Source of the DNA: Erythrobacter sp. BLCC-B19
GTDB taxonomy: Bacteria; Pseudomonadota; Alphaproteobacteria; Sphingomonadales; Sphingomonadaceae
DNA length: 64,000 bases
NCBI RefSeq assembly: GCF_028621955.1
Contig: NZ_CP117516.1
Coordinates: 952,001-1,016,000, forward strand
Reading direction: 5' to 3'
Shown: positions 52,056 to 62,277 of the stretch, in pieces
Position numbering within the stretch: position 1 is the stretch's first letter
How the letters are laid out: the number at the start of each line of letters is the position of its first letter
Program-made: the position numbers and the translations under genes
Notes under the pieces: model-generated
Told to the model about the DNA's origin: nothing
The model's database searches: none
What the model saw: the letters and a program-made list of their open reading frames with translations, nothing else

Positions 52056-54889
52056 GCCGCGTCCTCCTGCGCCTTGGCAGCGGCGCTGTCAGCGCGTTTG
52101 GAAATGTGGCTCAGCTGCGCCAGCGCCAGCATCACCGCGCCAAGCACCGTCAAGAACACGCCAGTATCGAACAGCATCGCGCTTGCGAGCTCGAACTTGC
52201 CGATCAGCGGAAGGCTGAAATAGTCGAACCAGCTGGTCAGGAACGGCGCGCCCAGCGCCATCGCCCCGAGACCCGTGGCCATCGCCACCAGCACGCCCCA
52301 GGCAATCAGGCTGTGCTCGGCGAAGGGCTTGCGCGCGTCCGACCAGTCAAACCCGGCGGCGAGATACTGGACGAGGAACGCCGCTGCCACCACCAGCGCG
52401 GCGATGAACCCGCCACCCGGCTGGTTGTGGCCGCGCAGGAACAGATAGATGCCCACCAGCAGCGTCAGCGGCAGGATGATCCGGCTCGCGATGAGCAGCA
52501 TCATCGGATGGCGCTCGGGCGAGAGCGGCATATCCGCGCGCCACGCCCTGAGCCGCGCGCCTGCCGCTCCGGTCGCCGCGGTGTCGAGCAGCGCGAAGAT
52601 GCCGAGGCCGGCGATCCCCAGCACGATGATCTCGCCGAGGGTATCGAAGGCGCGGAAGTCGACGAGGATGACGTTGACGACATTGCTGCCCCCGCCGCCG
52701 GGCTTGGCATTGGCGAGGTGGAAGGCGGCGATGCTCGCGCCCGGATCGCGCGTCAGCATCGCCCAGGCGATCCCGCCGACCAATACGCCAAGGCCCACGG
52801 CCAAAGCCCCGTCGCGCCACTTGCGCGGGGCAGAGGACAGCATCGGCGGGCTCTTGGGCAAGAGGTGCAGCGCGAGCAGCATCAGCAGGATCGTCACCAC
52901 CTCGACCGAAATCTGCGTCAGCGCGAGATCGGGGGCGGACAGTACGGCAAAGGCGAGGCTGACGACGAGGCCGATGACGCTGACATAGATCAGCACGCGC
53001 AGCCGGTTGCGGCTGTCGTTGACCACGGCAGCCGTCGCCGCGATCAGCAGCGCCCAGGCGATCACGGCCGGGACGGGCGCGGGGATGCCGGGGCGCGCGC
53101 CGGTCAGCACGCCGCCGCCGATCATCGCCCCCTCGATCACCAGCAGCGCGATCACCGCGAAGCTCGCCAGCAGCATGGTCTGGAGCGAGGGCGTATGGCT
53201 CGCGACCATCGCCTTGCGCACCCAGCGGTCGGCAAAGGCCATCACCCGCTCGAACAGGCGCTTGGCATCGGGCAGGCGGGCGCTCTCCCATGCGGCCAAC
53301 AGCAGCCTGTGTTGCCATAGCATCAGCGCCCCGCCCGCGACCGCGATCAGGCTGAGGATCAGCGCGAGGTTGACCCCGTGCCACAGGCCAATCTCGACCG
53401 CGGGGCGAGGCAGGCCGGTGACAGCCCCCGTCACCGCCCCCACCAGCGGCGCGGCCAGCGCCATCGGGACAAGGCCGAGCAGCACCGCCAGCGTGGTCAG
53501 CAAGGCGGGCGCGGCCCACATCCCTGCGCCCGGATCATGCGCGCGGGCAAAGGGCTCGGCCTCGCGCGGTTGGCCGAAGAACAGGTGCCCGGCGAGGCGC
53601 AGCGAATAGCCGACCGAGAATGTTGCCCCGATCGTCGCCAGCACCGGCAGCAGCCACGCCATTCCGAACAGCGCCAGCTTGGGCGTCTGGTAGAGCATCA
53701 GCTCCTTGGAAATGAACCCGCCCAGCGGCGGCAGCCCCGCCATCGACGCGGCGGCGAGCGTCGCGACGGCGGCGGTGATCGGCATGGCCTTGGCCAGCCC
53801 GCCAAGGCGGCGGATGTCGCGCGTGCCGGTTTCGTGCTCGACAATCCCGGCGGACATGAACAGCGCGGCCTTGAACGCCGCGTGGTTGAGGATGTGCAGC
53901 ACCGCCGCCATCGCCGCCGCCTCAAGGCTGAAGCCCAGCAGCATCACCAGCATCCCCAGCTGCGAGATCGTGGAATAGGCAAGGATGCTCTTCAGATCGT
54001 GCCGGAACAGCGCGACGCCCGCGCCGAACACCATCGTCACAAGACCGACCGTGGTGACGGTCACGGTGTAGAGTTCGGTTCCCGCCAGCACCGGCCACAG
54101 CCGCGCGAGCAGGAACACCCCCGCCTTCACCATAGTCGCGGAGTGCAGGTAAGCGCTGACCGGGGTCGGCGCGGCCATCGCGTGGGGAAGCCAGAAGTGG
54201 AACGGGAACTGCGCGGATTTGGTGAAGCAGCCGATCAGGATCAGCGTCAGCATCGCCGGATAGAGCGGCGATGCCTGCACCGCCTCCGCCCGCGTCAGGA
54301 TCGTCGCGAGGTCGAAACTCCCCGCCGTCATGCCCAGCAGCAGCAGCCCCGCAATCAGCGCGAGCCCGCCGCCGCCTGTCACCGCCAGCGCCATGCGCGC
54401 GCCCTGCCGCGCTTCGGGCTTGTGCTGCCAGAAACCGATCAGCAGGAAGGAGGCAAGGCTCGTCATTTCCCAGAAGATCAGCAGCAGCAGCACATTGCCC
54501 GCGATCACGATGCCCAGCATCGCGCCCTGAAACAGCATCAGGCTGGCAAAGAAGCGCCCGGTCGCCTCGCCCGGATAGAGATAGAAATAGGCGAAGATCA
54601 CCACCAGCAATCCGATCCCGAGGATCAGCAGCGCGAACATCCAGCCCAGCGGATCGACCATCAGTGTCAGATCGAGGCCGATGGCCGGCACCCATGCCCA
54701 CGCGGCTGAGGGCACTTCGCCGCCCATAACCGGCCCCGCAAGGCTCGCCAGCAAGGCCAGCCCGCCCGCGCTTGCGCCTGCCGCCAGTGCCGCATGGAGC
54801 GCGCGCGATGCCGTGTGCAGCAGCGCAATTGCGAGCGCGGCGGCAAAGGGCAGCGTGACCAGCAGCAAGAGCGTCAAGGCATAAGCCAT
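52052..54889 (-). CDS. mnhA: Na+/H+ antiporter subunits A and B, fused
   Basis: This 945-residue protein combines MrpA (about residues 1-770) with an MrpB domain at the C-terminus. The A part has the channel segment FTKSAQFPFHFWLPHAMAAP and the His-rich HILNHAAFKAALFMSAGIVE. The B part carries SRIILPLTLLVGIYLFLRGH, then NQPGGGFIAALVVAAAFLVQ, which is a separate gene in Bacillus. The start at 54889 (MAYALTLL) is supported by length. This is the first gene of six overlapping genes. The complex exchanges Na+ for H+ in alkali or salt stress. Confidence 0.93.
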   Translation of the reverse strand: MAYALTLLLLVTLPFAAALAIALLHTASRALHAALAAGASAGGLALLASLAGPVMGGEVPSAAWAWVPAIGLDLTLMVDPLGWMFALLILGIGLLVVIFAYFYLYPGEATGRFFASLMLFQGAMLGIVIAGNVLLLLIFWEMTSLASFLLIGFWQHKPEARQGARMALAVTGGGGLALIAGLLLLGMTAGSFDLATILTRAEAVQASPLYPAMLTLILIGCFTKSAQFPFHFWLPHAMAAPTPVSAYLHSATMVKAGVFLLARLWPVLAGTELYTVTVTTVGLVTMVFGAGVALFRHDLKSILAYSTISQLGMLVMLLGFSLEAAAMAAVLHILNHAAFKAALFMSAGIVEHETGTRDIRRLGGLAKAMPITAAVATLAAASMAGLPPLGGFISKELMLYQTPKLALFGMAWLLPVLATIGATFSVGYSLRLAGHLFFGQPREAEPFARAHDPGAGMWAAPALLTTLAVLLGLVPMALAAPLVGAVTGAVTGLPRPAVEIGLWHGVNLALILSLIAVAGGALMLWQHRLLLAAWESARLPDAKRLFERVMAFADRWVRKAMVASHTPSLQTMLLASFAVIALLVIEGAMIGGGVLTGARPGIPAPVPAVIAWALLIAATAAVVNDSRNRLRVLIYVSVIGLVVSLAFAVLSAPDLALTQISVEVVTILLMLLALHLLPKSPPMLSSAPRKWRDGALAVGLGVLVGGIAWAMLTRDPGASIAAFHLANAKPGGGGSNVVNVILVDFRAFDTLGEIIVLGIAGLGIFALLDTAATGAAGARLRAWRADMPLSPERHPMMLLIASRIILPLTLLVGIYLFLRGHNQPGGGFIAALVVAAAFLVQYLAAGFDWSDARKPFAEHSLIAWGVLVAMATGLGAMALGAPFLTSWFDYFSLPLIGKFELASAMLFDTGVFLTVLGAVMLALAQLSHISKRADSAAAKAQEDAA

Positions 54890-55031
54890 TGGCGGTTCCG
54901 GTGGTTCCCTTTGGCGTGGATCGGCGAGGCGAGCGGGCGCGCCCGGCACCCATTAGGGGCTTAGACGAGCGGGTTACATGATTACAACCCCGCGCGGCTC
55001 GCCCGGGTTCCCCCGGCGTGCGGCAGCGCGT

Positions 55032-55583
55032 TCAGTCGCCTTCGAATTCCATCAGCGAGGCGACGGTAATCCCCGCAGCCCGCAGGCGATCGGCACCGCC
55101 GAGGTCGGGCAGGTCGATCACGAACAGCGCATGGCTGACCACAGCGCCCGCCTTGCGCAGCAGCTCCGCCGAGGCAAGCGCGGTGCCGCCGGTGGCGATC
55201 AGGTCATCGACGATCACCACGCTCTGCCCGGGCACAACCGCGCCAGGGTCCATCTCGAGCCGGTCGGTGCCGTATTCGAGCGCATAGTCGATGCCGATGG
55301 TATTGATCGGCAGCTTGCCCGGCTTCCTCACAGGCACGAAGCCCACGCCCAGCTGCTCCGCCACCGCCGCGCCGAAGATGAAGCCGCGCGCTTCCATCCC
55401 GGCGATCTTGTGCGCGCCCACATCACCGGCGAGCGCGGCAAGGTGGTGGACGCTCGCGGCCATGCCCTGATGGTGGCCGATCAGCGTGGTGATATCGCGG
55501 AACTGGATGCCCGGTTGCGGAAAGTCCGGCACGGTGCGCACCAGCGCTTTCAGCTCGGCGGGAGAGAGATGCGGTGATGCCAT
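55032..55583 (-). CDS. apt: Adenine phosphoribosyltransferase
   Basis: This 183-residue enzyme salvages adenine to AMP with PRPP. The substrate loop is KIAGMEARGFIFGAAVAEQL and the PRPP-binding motif is VVIVDDLIATGGTALASAEL. It opens with the usual VRTVPDFPQPGIQFRDITTL. It lies downstream of petABC, but a hairpin at 55618-55650 separates them. Confidence 0.96.
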   Translation of the reverse strand: MASPHLSPAELKALVRTVPDFPQPGIQFRDITTLIGHHQGMAASVHHLAALAGDVGAHKIAGMEARGFIFGAAVAEQLGVGFVPVRKPGKLPINTIGIDYALEYGTDRLEMDPGAVVPGQSVVIVDDLIATGGTALASAELLRKAGAVVSHALFVIDLPDLGGADRLRAAGITVASLMEFEGD

Positions 55584-55617
55584 GTCCGAGAAGCCCCTTT
55601 TGCCCCCTCAAAGCAGA

Positions 55618-55650
55618 GCGCCCCGCCATCCGCAAGGGATGACGGGGCGC
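55618..55650 (-). terminator. Hairpin after petABC
   Basis: GCGCCCCG (55618-55625) pairs with CGGGGCGC (55643-55650), and CATCC with GGATG inside, around a short loop. No strong U-run follows on the minus strand, so it may slow rather than stop transcription into apt. Confidence 0.5.
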
Positions 55651-55675
55651 CAATGCGTGCCGGAGCGAGAGAAGC

Positions 55676-56533
55676 TTACGACTTCTTCGGCTTCATCCCG
55701 GCCCAGATCTGCTTGTAGCTGAGGAAGGCCAGCACGGTGGCGAACAGCAGGAAGCCGATCACGAACATCCCGGTCTGCTTGCGCTCCACCAGCGAAGGCT
55801 CGGCGGTCCAGGTCAGGAAGGCGGCCACGTCAGCCGACATCTGCGGGATGGTCGCCTTGGTGCCATCGGCATAGGTCACCTGCCCGTCAATCGAAAGCGG
55901 CGGGGGCATGGCGATGTTCACGTTGGGGAAGTGCTTGTTGAAGTAGAGGCCCGCGGGGGTCTCGAAACCAACCTTGGCTGCCTTGGCGGGATCGGGCTCG
56001 CCATAGCCGGTCAGCAGGTCATAGACGTAGTTCGAACCGTCATGACGCGCCTTGGTCATCAGCGAAAGATCGGGCGGAATGGCGTTGTTGTTGGCCGCAG
56101 CCGCCGCGATGTTGTTCGGGTAGGGGCTCGGGAAAGCGTCGGTCGGCTCGCCCGGACGGGTGGTGGTCTCACCGGTCGCCGGGTCGATGCCGGGGACGGT
56201 CCAGGCCGCCGCTTCGGCGTCAACTTCGGCTTCGGTGTAGCCGAGTTCCTGCAGGTTGCGGAAGGCGACGAACTTCAGGCTGTGGCAGGCCGAGCAGACC
56301 TCCTTGTAGACCTGATAGCCGCGCTGCAACTGGGCATAGTCCCACTTGCCGAACACGCCGTCGAACGAGAAGCCGGCTTCGGGGCCATGGCCATGCTCGT
56401 AGAAGGCATAGGACGGCTGCTTTTCCGGCGCCGGGCCGAAGGCGAAGTTGTAGGCACCGGGCAGGAGCGACCAGAGCACCAGCACCGCGGTGATGGCAAG
56501 GCCTGCAATGATGCCGCCGAGACGAATAGACAT
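55676..56533 (-). CDS. petC: Cytochrome c1 of the bc1 complex
   Basis: This 285-residue haem protein of complex III passes electrons to cytochrome c. The N-terminal signal-anchor (GLAITAVLVLWSLLPGAYNF) is followed by the haem-binding CSACHSL. The axial Met region lies in FPNVNIAMPPPLSIDGQVTY, and the C-terminal membrane anchor is MFVIGFLLFATVLAFLSYKQ. It is the third gene of petABC. Confidence 0.95.
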   Translation of the reverse strand: MSIRLGGIIAGLAITAVLVLWSLLPGAYNFAFGPAPEKQPSYAFYEHGHGPEAGFSFDGVFGKWDYAQLQRGYQVYKEVCSACHSLKFVAFRNLQELGYTEAEVDAEAAAWTVPGIDPATGETTTRPGEPTDAFPSPYPNNIAAAAANNNAIPPDLSLMTKARHDGSNYVYDLLTGYGEPDPAKAAKVGFETPAGLYFNKHFPNVNIAMPPPLSIDGQVTYADGTKATIPQMSADVAAFLTWTAEPSLVERKQTGMFVIGFLLFATVLAFLSYKQIWAGMKPKKS

Positions 56534-56587
56534 GACCGAACTCTTTCTCGTTATCGGTTCAGATTGCTGGGGCGTGCCCCCGGCCGA

Positions 56588-57949
56588 TTACTCGGCCGGT
56601 TGCAGCGAACCATCAGGAAGGGTGCCGGCGTCACCGCCGTCGACATTGCCAGCGCGCGGGGCTTCGGCCGCCTTGTCCTTGCCGACCACCGCTTCGGTGA
56701 TCGAGAAGGGCAGGGGCTTGGGCACCTCGATCTGGCTGACGATCGGCAGCACGACGAGGAAGTGCAGGAAGTAGTACGCCGTCGCGATCTGGCTGATGAT
56801 CACGTAGGGCTCTTCCGCCGGCGCACCGCCGCAGATGAACAGCGCGATCATGGTCGGGATCAGGCCGAACCAGAAGAACTTGCGGAACATCGGACGATAG
56901 TGACCCGAACGCACCGGGCTCTTGTCCAGCCAGGGCAGGATGAACCACAGCAGGATCGAGCCGAACATCGCGATCACGCCAAGCAGCTTGGCCGGGATCA
57001 GCACGATGCCGGTGAACGGGATGCTGAGGTCGCCGGTGAAGGCGCGCAGGATCGCGTAGAACGGCCAGAAGTACCATTCGGGCACGATGTGTGCAGGCGT
57101 CGAGAGCGGGTTCGCCTCGATGTAGTTGTCCGGGTGACCCAGCGCGTTGGGCAGGAAGAACACCATGGTGGTGAACAGGATCAGGAACACGCCGAGGCCG
57201 AAGCCGTCCTTGGCGGTGTAGTAGGGGTGGAACGGCACGGTGTCCGATTCCTGCTTCACTTCCACGCCGGTCGGGTTCGACGAGCCGGGGATGTGCAGCG
57301 CCCAGATGTGCAGGATCACGACGCCCGCGATCACAAAGGGCATCAGGAAGTGCAGCGAGAAGAAGCGGTTCAGCGCGGCGTTGTCCGGCGCGAAGCCGCC
57401 CAGCAGCCAGATCTGCAGCGGCTCGCCCACCAGCGGGATCGCGCTGAACAGGCCGGTGATGACCTGTGCGCCCCAGAAGCTCATCTGGCCCCACGGCAGC
57501 ACGTAGCCCATGAAGGCGGTCGCCATCATCAGCAGGAAGATCACCACGCCCAGCAGCCAGATCATCTCGCGCGGGGCCTTGTAGGAGGAGTAGAAGAACC
57601 CGCGGAAGATGTGCAGGTAGATCACGATGAAGAAGAAGCTCGCCCCGTTGGCGTGGGCGTAGCGCAGCATCCAGCCGTAGTTGACGTTGCGCATGATGTG
57701 CTCGACCGTGCCGAACGCGACCTGCGCGTTGGCGGCGTAGTGCATCGCAAGCACGACGCCAGTGACGATCTGGATCATCAGGCAGAAGCCGGCGAGCACG
57801 CCGAAGTTCCACATATAGTTGAGGTTGCGCGGCACCGGATAACCGGCCCCGACCGCATTGTAGACCAGACGCGGAAGCGGAAGCTTCTCGTCAAGCCACT
57901 TGGTCAAGGCGGTTTGCGGTTCGTACTGCTTGGCCCAGGCGAAACTCAT
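56588..57949 (-). CDS. petB: Cytochrome b of the bc1 complex
   Basis: This 453-residue membrane core of complex III binds haems b and quinone. Typical regions are [40 protein letters not shown] (haem ligand His) and [20 protein letters not shown]. The quinol-site [15 protein letters not shown] follows. The C-terminus is extended and Asp/Gly-rich. It lies 65 nt downstream of petA. Confidence 0.97.
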   Translation of the reverse strand: MSFAWAKQYEPQTALTKWLDEKLPLPRLVYNAVGAGYPVPRNLNYMWNFGVLAGFCLMIQIVTGVVLAMHYAANAQVAFGTVEHIMRNVNYGWMLRYAHANGASFFFIVIYLHIFRGFFYSSYKAPREMIWLLGVVIFLLMMATAFMGYVLPWGQMSFWGAQVITGLFSAIPLVGEPLQIWLLGGFAPDNAALNRFFSLHFLMPFVIAGVVILHIWALHIPGSSNPTGVEVKQESDTVPFHPYYTAKDGFGLGVFLILFTTMVFFLPNALGHPDNYIEANPLSTPAHIVPEWYFWPFYAILRAFTGDLSIPFTGIVLIPAKLLGVIAMFGSILLWFILPWLDKSPVRSGHYRPMFRKFFWFGLIPTMIALFICGGAPAEEPYVIISQIATAYYFLHFLVVLPIVSQIEVPKPLPFSITEAVVGKDKAAEAPRAGNVDGGDAGTLPDGSLQPAE

Positions 57950-58014
57950 GGCGTTCTCTCGGCTTGATCGATGAAAAGATGGGTCGATTATGGTGTGCGG
58001 TCAGATACGCAGGC

Positions 58015-58578
58015 TTAGCCGACGCGGATGACGGTGTCGGAGGTGAACTCGTAATCCGGAACCACGAGGTTCTTGGGCGCCGGGCCTTTGCGGATGCGCG
58101 CGGCGGTGTCGTAGTGCGAACCGTGGCAGGGGCAGAAATAGCCGCCGAACTCGCCGCGGTTCTCACCTTCGGCCGCACCCAGCGGGACGCAGCCGAGGTG
58201 GGTGCAGACACCCATGGTGATGAGCAGGTCTTCGTGACCGGCCTTGGTGCGCTCGGCGAGGGTCTGGGGATCGCGCAGGCTGCCGACGTCGACCTTGTTG
58301 GCCTCTTCGATTTCCTTGGCGGTGAGGCGGCGCACGAACAGCGGCTGCTTGCGGAACACGGCCTTGATCGCCTGCCCTTCGGCGATCGCGCTGACATCGA
58401 CTTCGGTGGTGCTCGCCGCCTTGACGTCGGCCGAAGGGGCCATCTGGCTGACCAGCGGAAACAGCAGCGACGCGCCGCCAACGCCCGCGGTGCTCAGTGC
58501 CGCAATGTGGATCCAGTCGCGGCGACGCACGCCATCGGCGGTGCTGAGTTCGTTGGAGGCGGCCGTGTCAGTAGCCAT
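58015..58578 (-). CDS. petA: Rieske iron-sulfur protein of the bc1 complex
   Basis: This 187-residue protein carries the 2Fe-2S cluster that accepts electrons from quinol. The cluster motifs are MGVCTHLGCVPLG and FCPCHGSHYD. The N-terminal twin-arginine region RRRDWIHIAALSTAGVGGAS targets and anchors it. It heads petABC. The 232-nt gap upstream is likely to hold the promoter; I did not find a clear one. Confidence 0.97.
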   Translation of the reverse strand: MATDTAASNELSTADGVRRRDWIHIAALSTAGVGGASLLFPLVSQMAPSADVKAASTTEVDVSAIAEGQAIKAVFRKQPLFVRRLTAKEIEEANKVDVGSLRDPQTLAERTKAGHEDLLITMGVCTHLGCVPLGAAEGENRGEFGGYFCPCHGSHYDTAARIRKGPAPKNLVVPDYEFTSDTVIRVG

Positions 58579-58810
58579 TTCGTCTTACCCTGCTCGTTTT
58601 GCCGCGGCGGAGAGGCGTCCCGCGCGGCGTGATGTTCCAATGGCGAGGCTTGCGCCCCGGGGTGCGTATCCGTCGATTGGTCCCTGTTCCGGAGTTTGGA
58701 GCGCCTTGCGGCACCCTCCCCCCGAAACTTGGGCGGGGCAATTAACGGCAATCCAGCAAGATTCCAACCGTGTTTTAAGCAAGCCACGTTCGGCAGCGTG
58801 CAAGCCAACC

Positions 58811-59560
58811 TCAGGGCAGCGCGATCATGCTGATCTGCCTGCCATAATTCGCCTCACCCGCCTTGGTGGCGCGCCTGTGCGAATGGTAACGCGCGACGTG
58901 TGAGAATGTATCCCGCCCGACATCAGCAATTTTGCTAAGCCCCGCCGCAGCCAGCCGCGCCATGATGAACCCGGGCAGGTCGAACTGCCAGCGCGGGGCA
59001 CCCTCTCGGTCAGGCGCCGCGGCAAAGAAGCGCGCGGCATCGGGGGCAAAATGGGCGCGGAAGGGAGCATCGACCTCGTAGCTCGCCTGCGCGATGGTCG
59101 GCCCGAGCACCGCGGCGATGTTCGCCCGCGTGGCCCCCAGTGCCTCCATCGCGGCGATGGTGTTTTCGAGCACGCCGTCCACGGCCCCGCGCCACCCGGC
59201 ATGGGCTGCGCCGACGACACCTGCGGCGCGGTCGGCAAACAGGATCGGCCCGCAATCCGCCGTGACGATCCCGAGCACGATGCCGGGCGTGGCGGTGACG
59301 ACAGCATCGGCGACCGGACGGCCCTCGGCGCTGTCGTCCCATGCTGCAGTGACGGTGACGACATCGGGCGAATGCACCTGATGGGGCGCGGCGAGCTGGC
59401 CGCCGGGCAGGATCGCATCGGCTGCTGCGGCGCGCAGCGCCCGCACCTCGGCCCCATCCCCCGGCCCGCCGAAACCGAACTGGTGGGCGCCGCCGCTGCT
59501 GCCGAAAAAGCCATGCGGCACGCCTTCAAGCAGCGGCGCGGTGTCGGTCTGGAACGTCAC
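58811..59560 (-). CDS. pgeF: Laccase-domain protein, likely peptidoglycan editing factor
   Basis: This 249-residue member of the YfiH/PgeF family has purine nucleoside or amidase activity in characterised members. The metal-site region is VLGIVTADCGPILFADRAAG, then AHAGWRGAVDG. The C-terminal DTFSHVARYHSHRR replaces the usual Cys-containing DTFFSYRR type. It starts at GTG 59560 and is 4 nt downstream of pepN, so it is likely the second gene of that transcript. Confidence 0.88.
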   Translation of the reverse strand: MTFQTDTAPLLEGVPHGFFGSSGGAHQFGFGGPGDGAEVRALRAAAADAILPGGQLAAPHQVHSPDVVTVTAAWDDSAEGRPVADAVVTATPGIVLGIVTADCGPILFADRAAGVVGAAHAGWRGAVDGVLENTIAAMEALGATRANIAAVLGPTIAQASYEVDAPFRAHFAPDAARFFAAAPDREGAPRWQFDLPGFIMARLAAAGLSKIADVGRDTFSHVARYHSHRRATKAGEANYGRQISMIALP

Positions 59561-59564
59561 CTGC

Positions 59565-62225
59565 TCAACCTTCCAGCGAGCGGCTGACCTGCTCGAAGGT
59601 ATCGCGCGACAGGTTCCCCGCCGCGAGGATCCGCTCCAGCTCGCCCTTCATCAGCGCCGCCCGGCCCGCCTCGATCCGCCGCCAGCGCCCCAGCGAGGGG
59701 ACGAAGCGCGCCGCCGTCTGCGGATTGATCGGATCGAGCGCGAGGATGACATCGGCCACCATCCGATACCCTTCGCCATCCGCCTTGTGGAAACCCTTGG
59801 GGTTGCCCGCAAAGGCCATGTGCAGCGAGCGCACGCGGTTGGGGTTCTTCATGGTGAAGTCGGGATGCTCGGCCAGCTGGCGGACATGGGCGATCACATC
59901 GGGGTGGAGCGACAAGGCCTGCAAGGTGAACCACTTGTCGATCACCAGCTCGTTGCCCTTGTAGCGCTGGTAGAACGAGGCGAGCCGCTCAGGCCGCTGG
60001 GGGCAATCGAGCCCGCACAGCACCATCAGCGCGCCCTGCCGGTCGGTCATGTTGTCGGCGGCGTCGTATTGCGCCGCCGCCAGCGTGGCCGCGGTCGCCG
60101 GGTCGGCCGCCGCGATCAGGGCGAGCGCGATGGTCTTGACCTTGCGCGCCCCGCGCCCGGCCGGATCGTCAAGCGCAATCGCCGATGCTCGGGCGTGGAG
60201 TGCGGCGAGTTCAGCCGCGAGCGCCGTGCCGATGGCAGCCTTCAGCCCCTCGCGCGCGGCGTGGATCGCACCGGGATCGGCCTTGCGCTCTCCGACCGCC
60301 ATCGCTTCGAACAGATAGGTTTCGGACGGCAGCACCAGCAATTCGCCGCGCATCGCATCATCGAGCGCGTTGTCGGTAAGGCTTGACCGGAACGCGCCGA
60401 TGATCGCCGCCTCACCCGCCGCCTGCGCTTCTGCCGACAGCGTGCCACTCGCCGCGCCCACGAGGTGCCCGACGGCGAGTTCCTGCAAGGCTTCCGAACG
60501 GGCGAAAGGATCATCGTCATGCGCGGCGAGGAACACCAGATCCTCGCGCGCCAGATCACGCTCGATCACGACAGGCGCAGTAAAGCCGCGGTTGATCGAG
60601 ACCACCGGATCGGCGCCGGCGAGCGGCAGATCGAAGCACTGATCCTCATCGGTCAGCACGATCAGCTGCTCAGCCCCAAGCGCGCCCGAGCGTGCGTGGA
60701 GGGCGACCCGCAGGGGAATCGGCATCGGCAGCTTGTCGGGCTGGCCCGGCGTGACAGGGACTGTCTGCTTGAGGGTGAGCTTGAGCGTGTCGCCCGCGAC
60801 CACCTGCGATACGGCAATGCGCGGCGTACCGGCTTGCGCATACCAGCGGCGGAACTGGGTGAGATCGATCCCCGCGCCGTCTTCGATGGCCTTGATGAAA
60901 TCCTCGCAGGTCGCCGCCTCGCCATCGTGGCGGTCGAAGTAGAGGTCGCACCCTGCGCGGAACCGCGCCTCGCCCACCATCGCGCGCATCATGCGGATGA
61001 CTTCCGCGCCCTTGTTGTAGACGGTGGCTGTGTAGAAATTGCTGATCTCGCGGTAGCTGTCAGGCCGGATCGGGTGCGCGAGCGGCCCGGCATCCTCGGG
61101 GAACTGCGCGGCGCGCAGGATGCGCACATCCTCGATCCGCTTGACCGCCTCGCCCCGCATATCCTGGCTGAACAGCTGGTCGCGCAGCACGGTGAAGCCT
61201 TCCTTGAGGCTCAGCTGGAACCAATCGCGGCAGGTGATGCGGTTGCCCGACCAGTTGTGGAAATATTCGTGCGCGATCACGCCCTCGACCGCGTCGAAGT
61301 CCGCGTCGGTCGCGGTGTCGGGATCGGCCAGCACATACTTGGTGTTGAAGACGTTGAGCCCCTTGTTCTCCATCGCCCCCATGTTGAAATCGCTGACCGC
61401 GACGATGTTGTAGAGATCGAGGTCATATTCGCGGCCGAAGGTGTCCTCGTCCCACTTCATCGAGCGGTGGAGCGATTCGAGTGCATGGTCGGTGCGTTCG
61501 AGGTCTTCCTTGCGCACCCAGACATTGCATTCGACCACGCGGCCCGAGCGGGTGGTGAAAGGCTTGGAGTTCGCCACCAGATCGCCCGCCACCAGCGCGA
61601 AGAGATAGGACGGCTTGGGCCAGGGATCGTGCCATTCGGCCCAATGGGTGCCGTCGGCGTTCTCGCCCTCGGCCACGCGGTTGCCGTTGCACAGCAGGAT
61701 CGGGAAGAGCGCCTTGTCACCCTCCATCCGCACCGCATAGGTCGAAAGCACGTCGGGCCGATCGGGGAAGAAGGTGATGCGGCGGAAGCCCTCCGATTCG
61801 CACTGGGTGCAGAGCATCCCGTTCGAGGCGTAGAGGCCCATCAGCTGGGTGTTGGCGCTGGGGTCGATGGTGGTGACCACTTCGACCATGTGCTTGTCGC
61901 CCGGCAGGGTCACGATCAGGTCAGGCCCATCCATCCGCCACTCGGCCGGTGCGCCATCCACTGTCACGCTTGTCGCGGTGAGGCTGTCGCCGTTGAGGCG
62001 CAGTTCGTTCGTCGGCGCGGCGGCGGGGTTGCGCTCGACTGCGAGGGTCGCGGTGACATGGGTCGCGCTCAGCCCCAGCTGGAAATCGAGCTTCGTCGTC
62101 GGCACAGCCCAGGCAAAGGGCGTGTAGTCCTCGCGCCGAATGACGGGCGGCTCGTGCGGGGTGGGGGCGGCGTCGGCCAGTTCGGGGTTGGCTTCGGGGG
62201 TGATCGGGGTGCTTGCGATGTCCAT
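59565..62225 (-). CDS. pepN: Aminopeptidase N
   Basis: This 886-residue M1-family zinc metalloprotease removes N-terminal residues from peptides. The zinc motif is VEGVIAHEYFHNWSGNRITC, with the third ligand Glu in LSLKEGFTVLRDQLFSQDM. The exopeptidase motif is MGAMENKG. The C-terminal helical domain matches the bacterial PepN type. ATG 62225 is chosen over a TTG further upstream. It is divergent from the SDR gene. Confidence 0.95.
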   Translation of the reverse strand: MDIASTPITPEANPELADAAPTPHEPPVIRREDYTPFAWAVPTTKLDFQLGLSATHVTATLAVERNPAAAPTNELRLNGDSLTATSVTVDGAPAEWRMDGPDLIVTLPGDKHMVEVVTTIDPSANTQLMGLYASNGMLCTQCESEGFRRITFFPDRPDVLSTYAVRMEGDKALFPILLCNGNRVAEGENADGTHWAEWHDPWPKPSYLFALVAGDLVANSKPFTTRSGRVVECNVWVRKEDLERTDHALESLHRSMKWDEDTFGREYDLDLYNIVAVSDFNMGAMENKGLNVFNTKYVLADPDTATDADFDAVEGVIAHEYFHNWSGNRITCRDWFQLSLKEGFTVLRDQLFSQDMRGEAVKRIEDVRILRAAQFPEDAGPLAHPIRPDSYREISNFYTATVYNKGAEVIRMMRAMVGEARFRAGCDLYFDRHDGEAATCEDFIKAIEDGAGIDLTQFRRWYAQAGTPRIAVSQVVAGDTLKLTLKQTVPVTPGQPDKLPMPIPLRVALHARSGALGAEQLIVLTDEDQCFDLPLAGADPVVSINRGFTAPVVIERDLAREDLVFLAAHDDDPFARSEALQELAVGHLVGAASGTLSAEAQAAGEAAIIGAFRSSLTDNALDDAMRGELLVLPSETYLFEAMAVGERKADPGAIHAAREGLKAAIGTALAAELAALHARASAIALDDPAGRGARKVKTIALALIAAADPATAATLAAAQYDAADNMTDRQGALMVLCGLDCPQRPERLASFYQRYKGNELVIDKWFTLQALSLHPDVIAHVRQLAEHPDFTMKNPNRVRSLHMAFAGNPKGFHKADGEGYRMVADVILALDPINPQTAARFVPSLGRWRRIEAGRAALMKGELERILAAGNLSRDTFEQVSRSLEG

Positions 62226-62277
62226 GAGCGCCGATTTAGGTTGATTCGCACGGGCGTCCAATCTTTAGGTTGGCCGC

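Noticed and set aside
55931-57967. Plus-strand open frame of 678 codons over petC/petB
   Set aside because: Antisense to cytochrome b and c1, which carry haem and quinone motifs. The translation is His/Arg/Glu-rich and has no family features.
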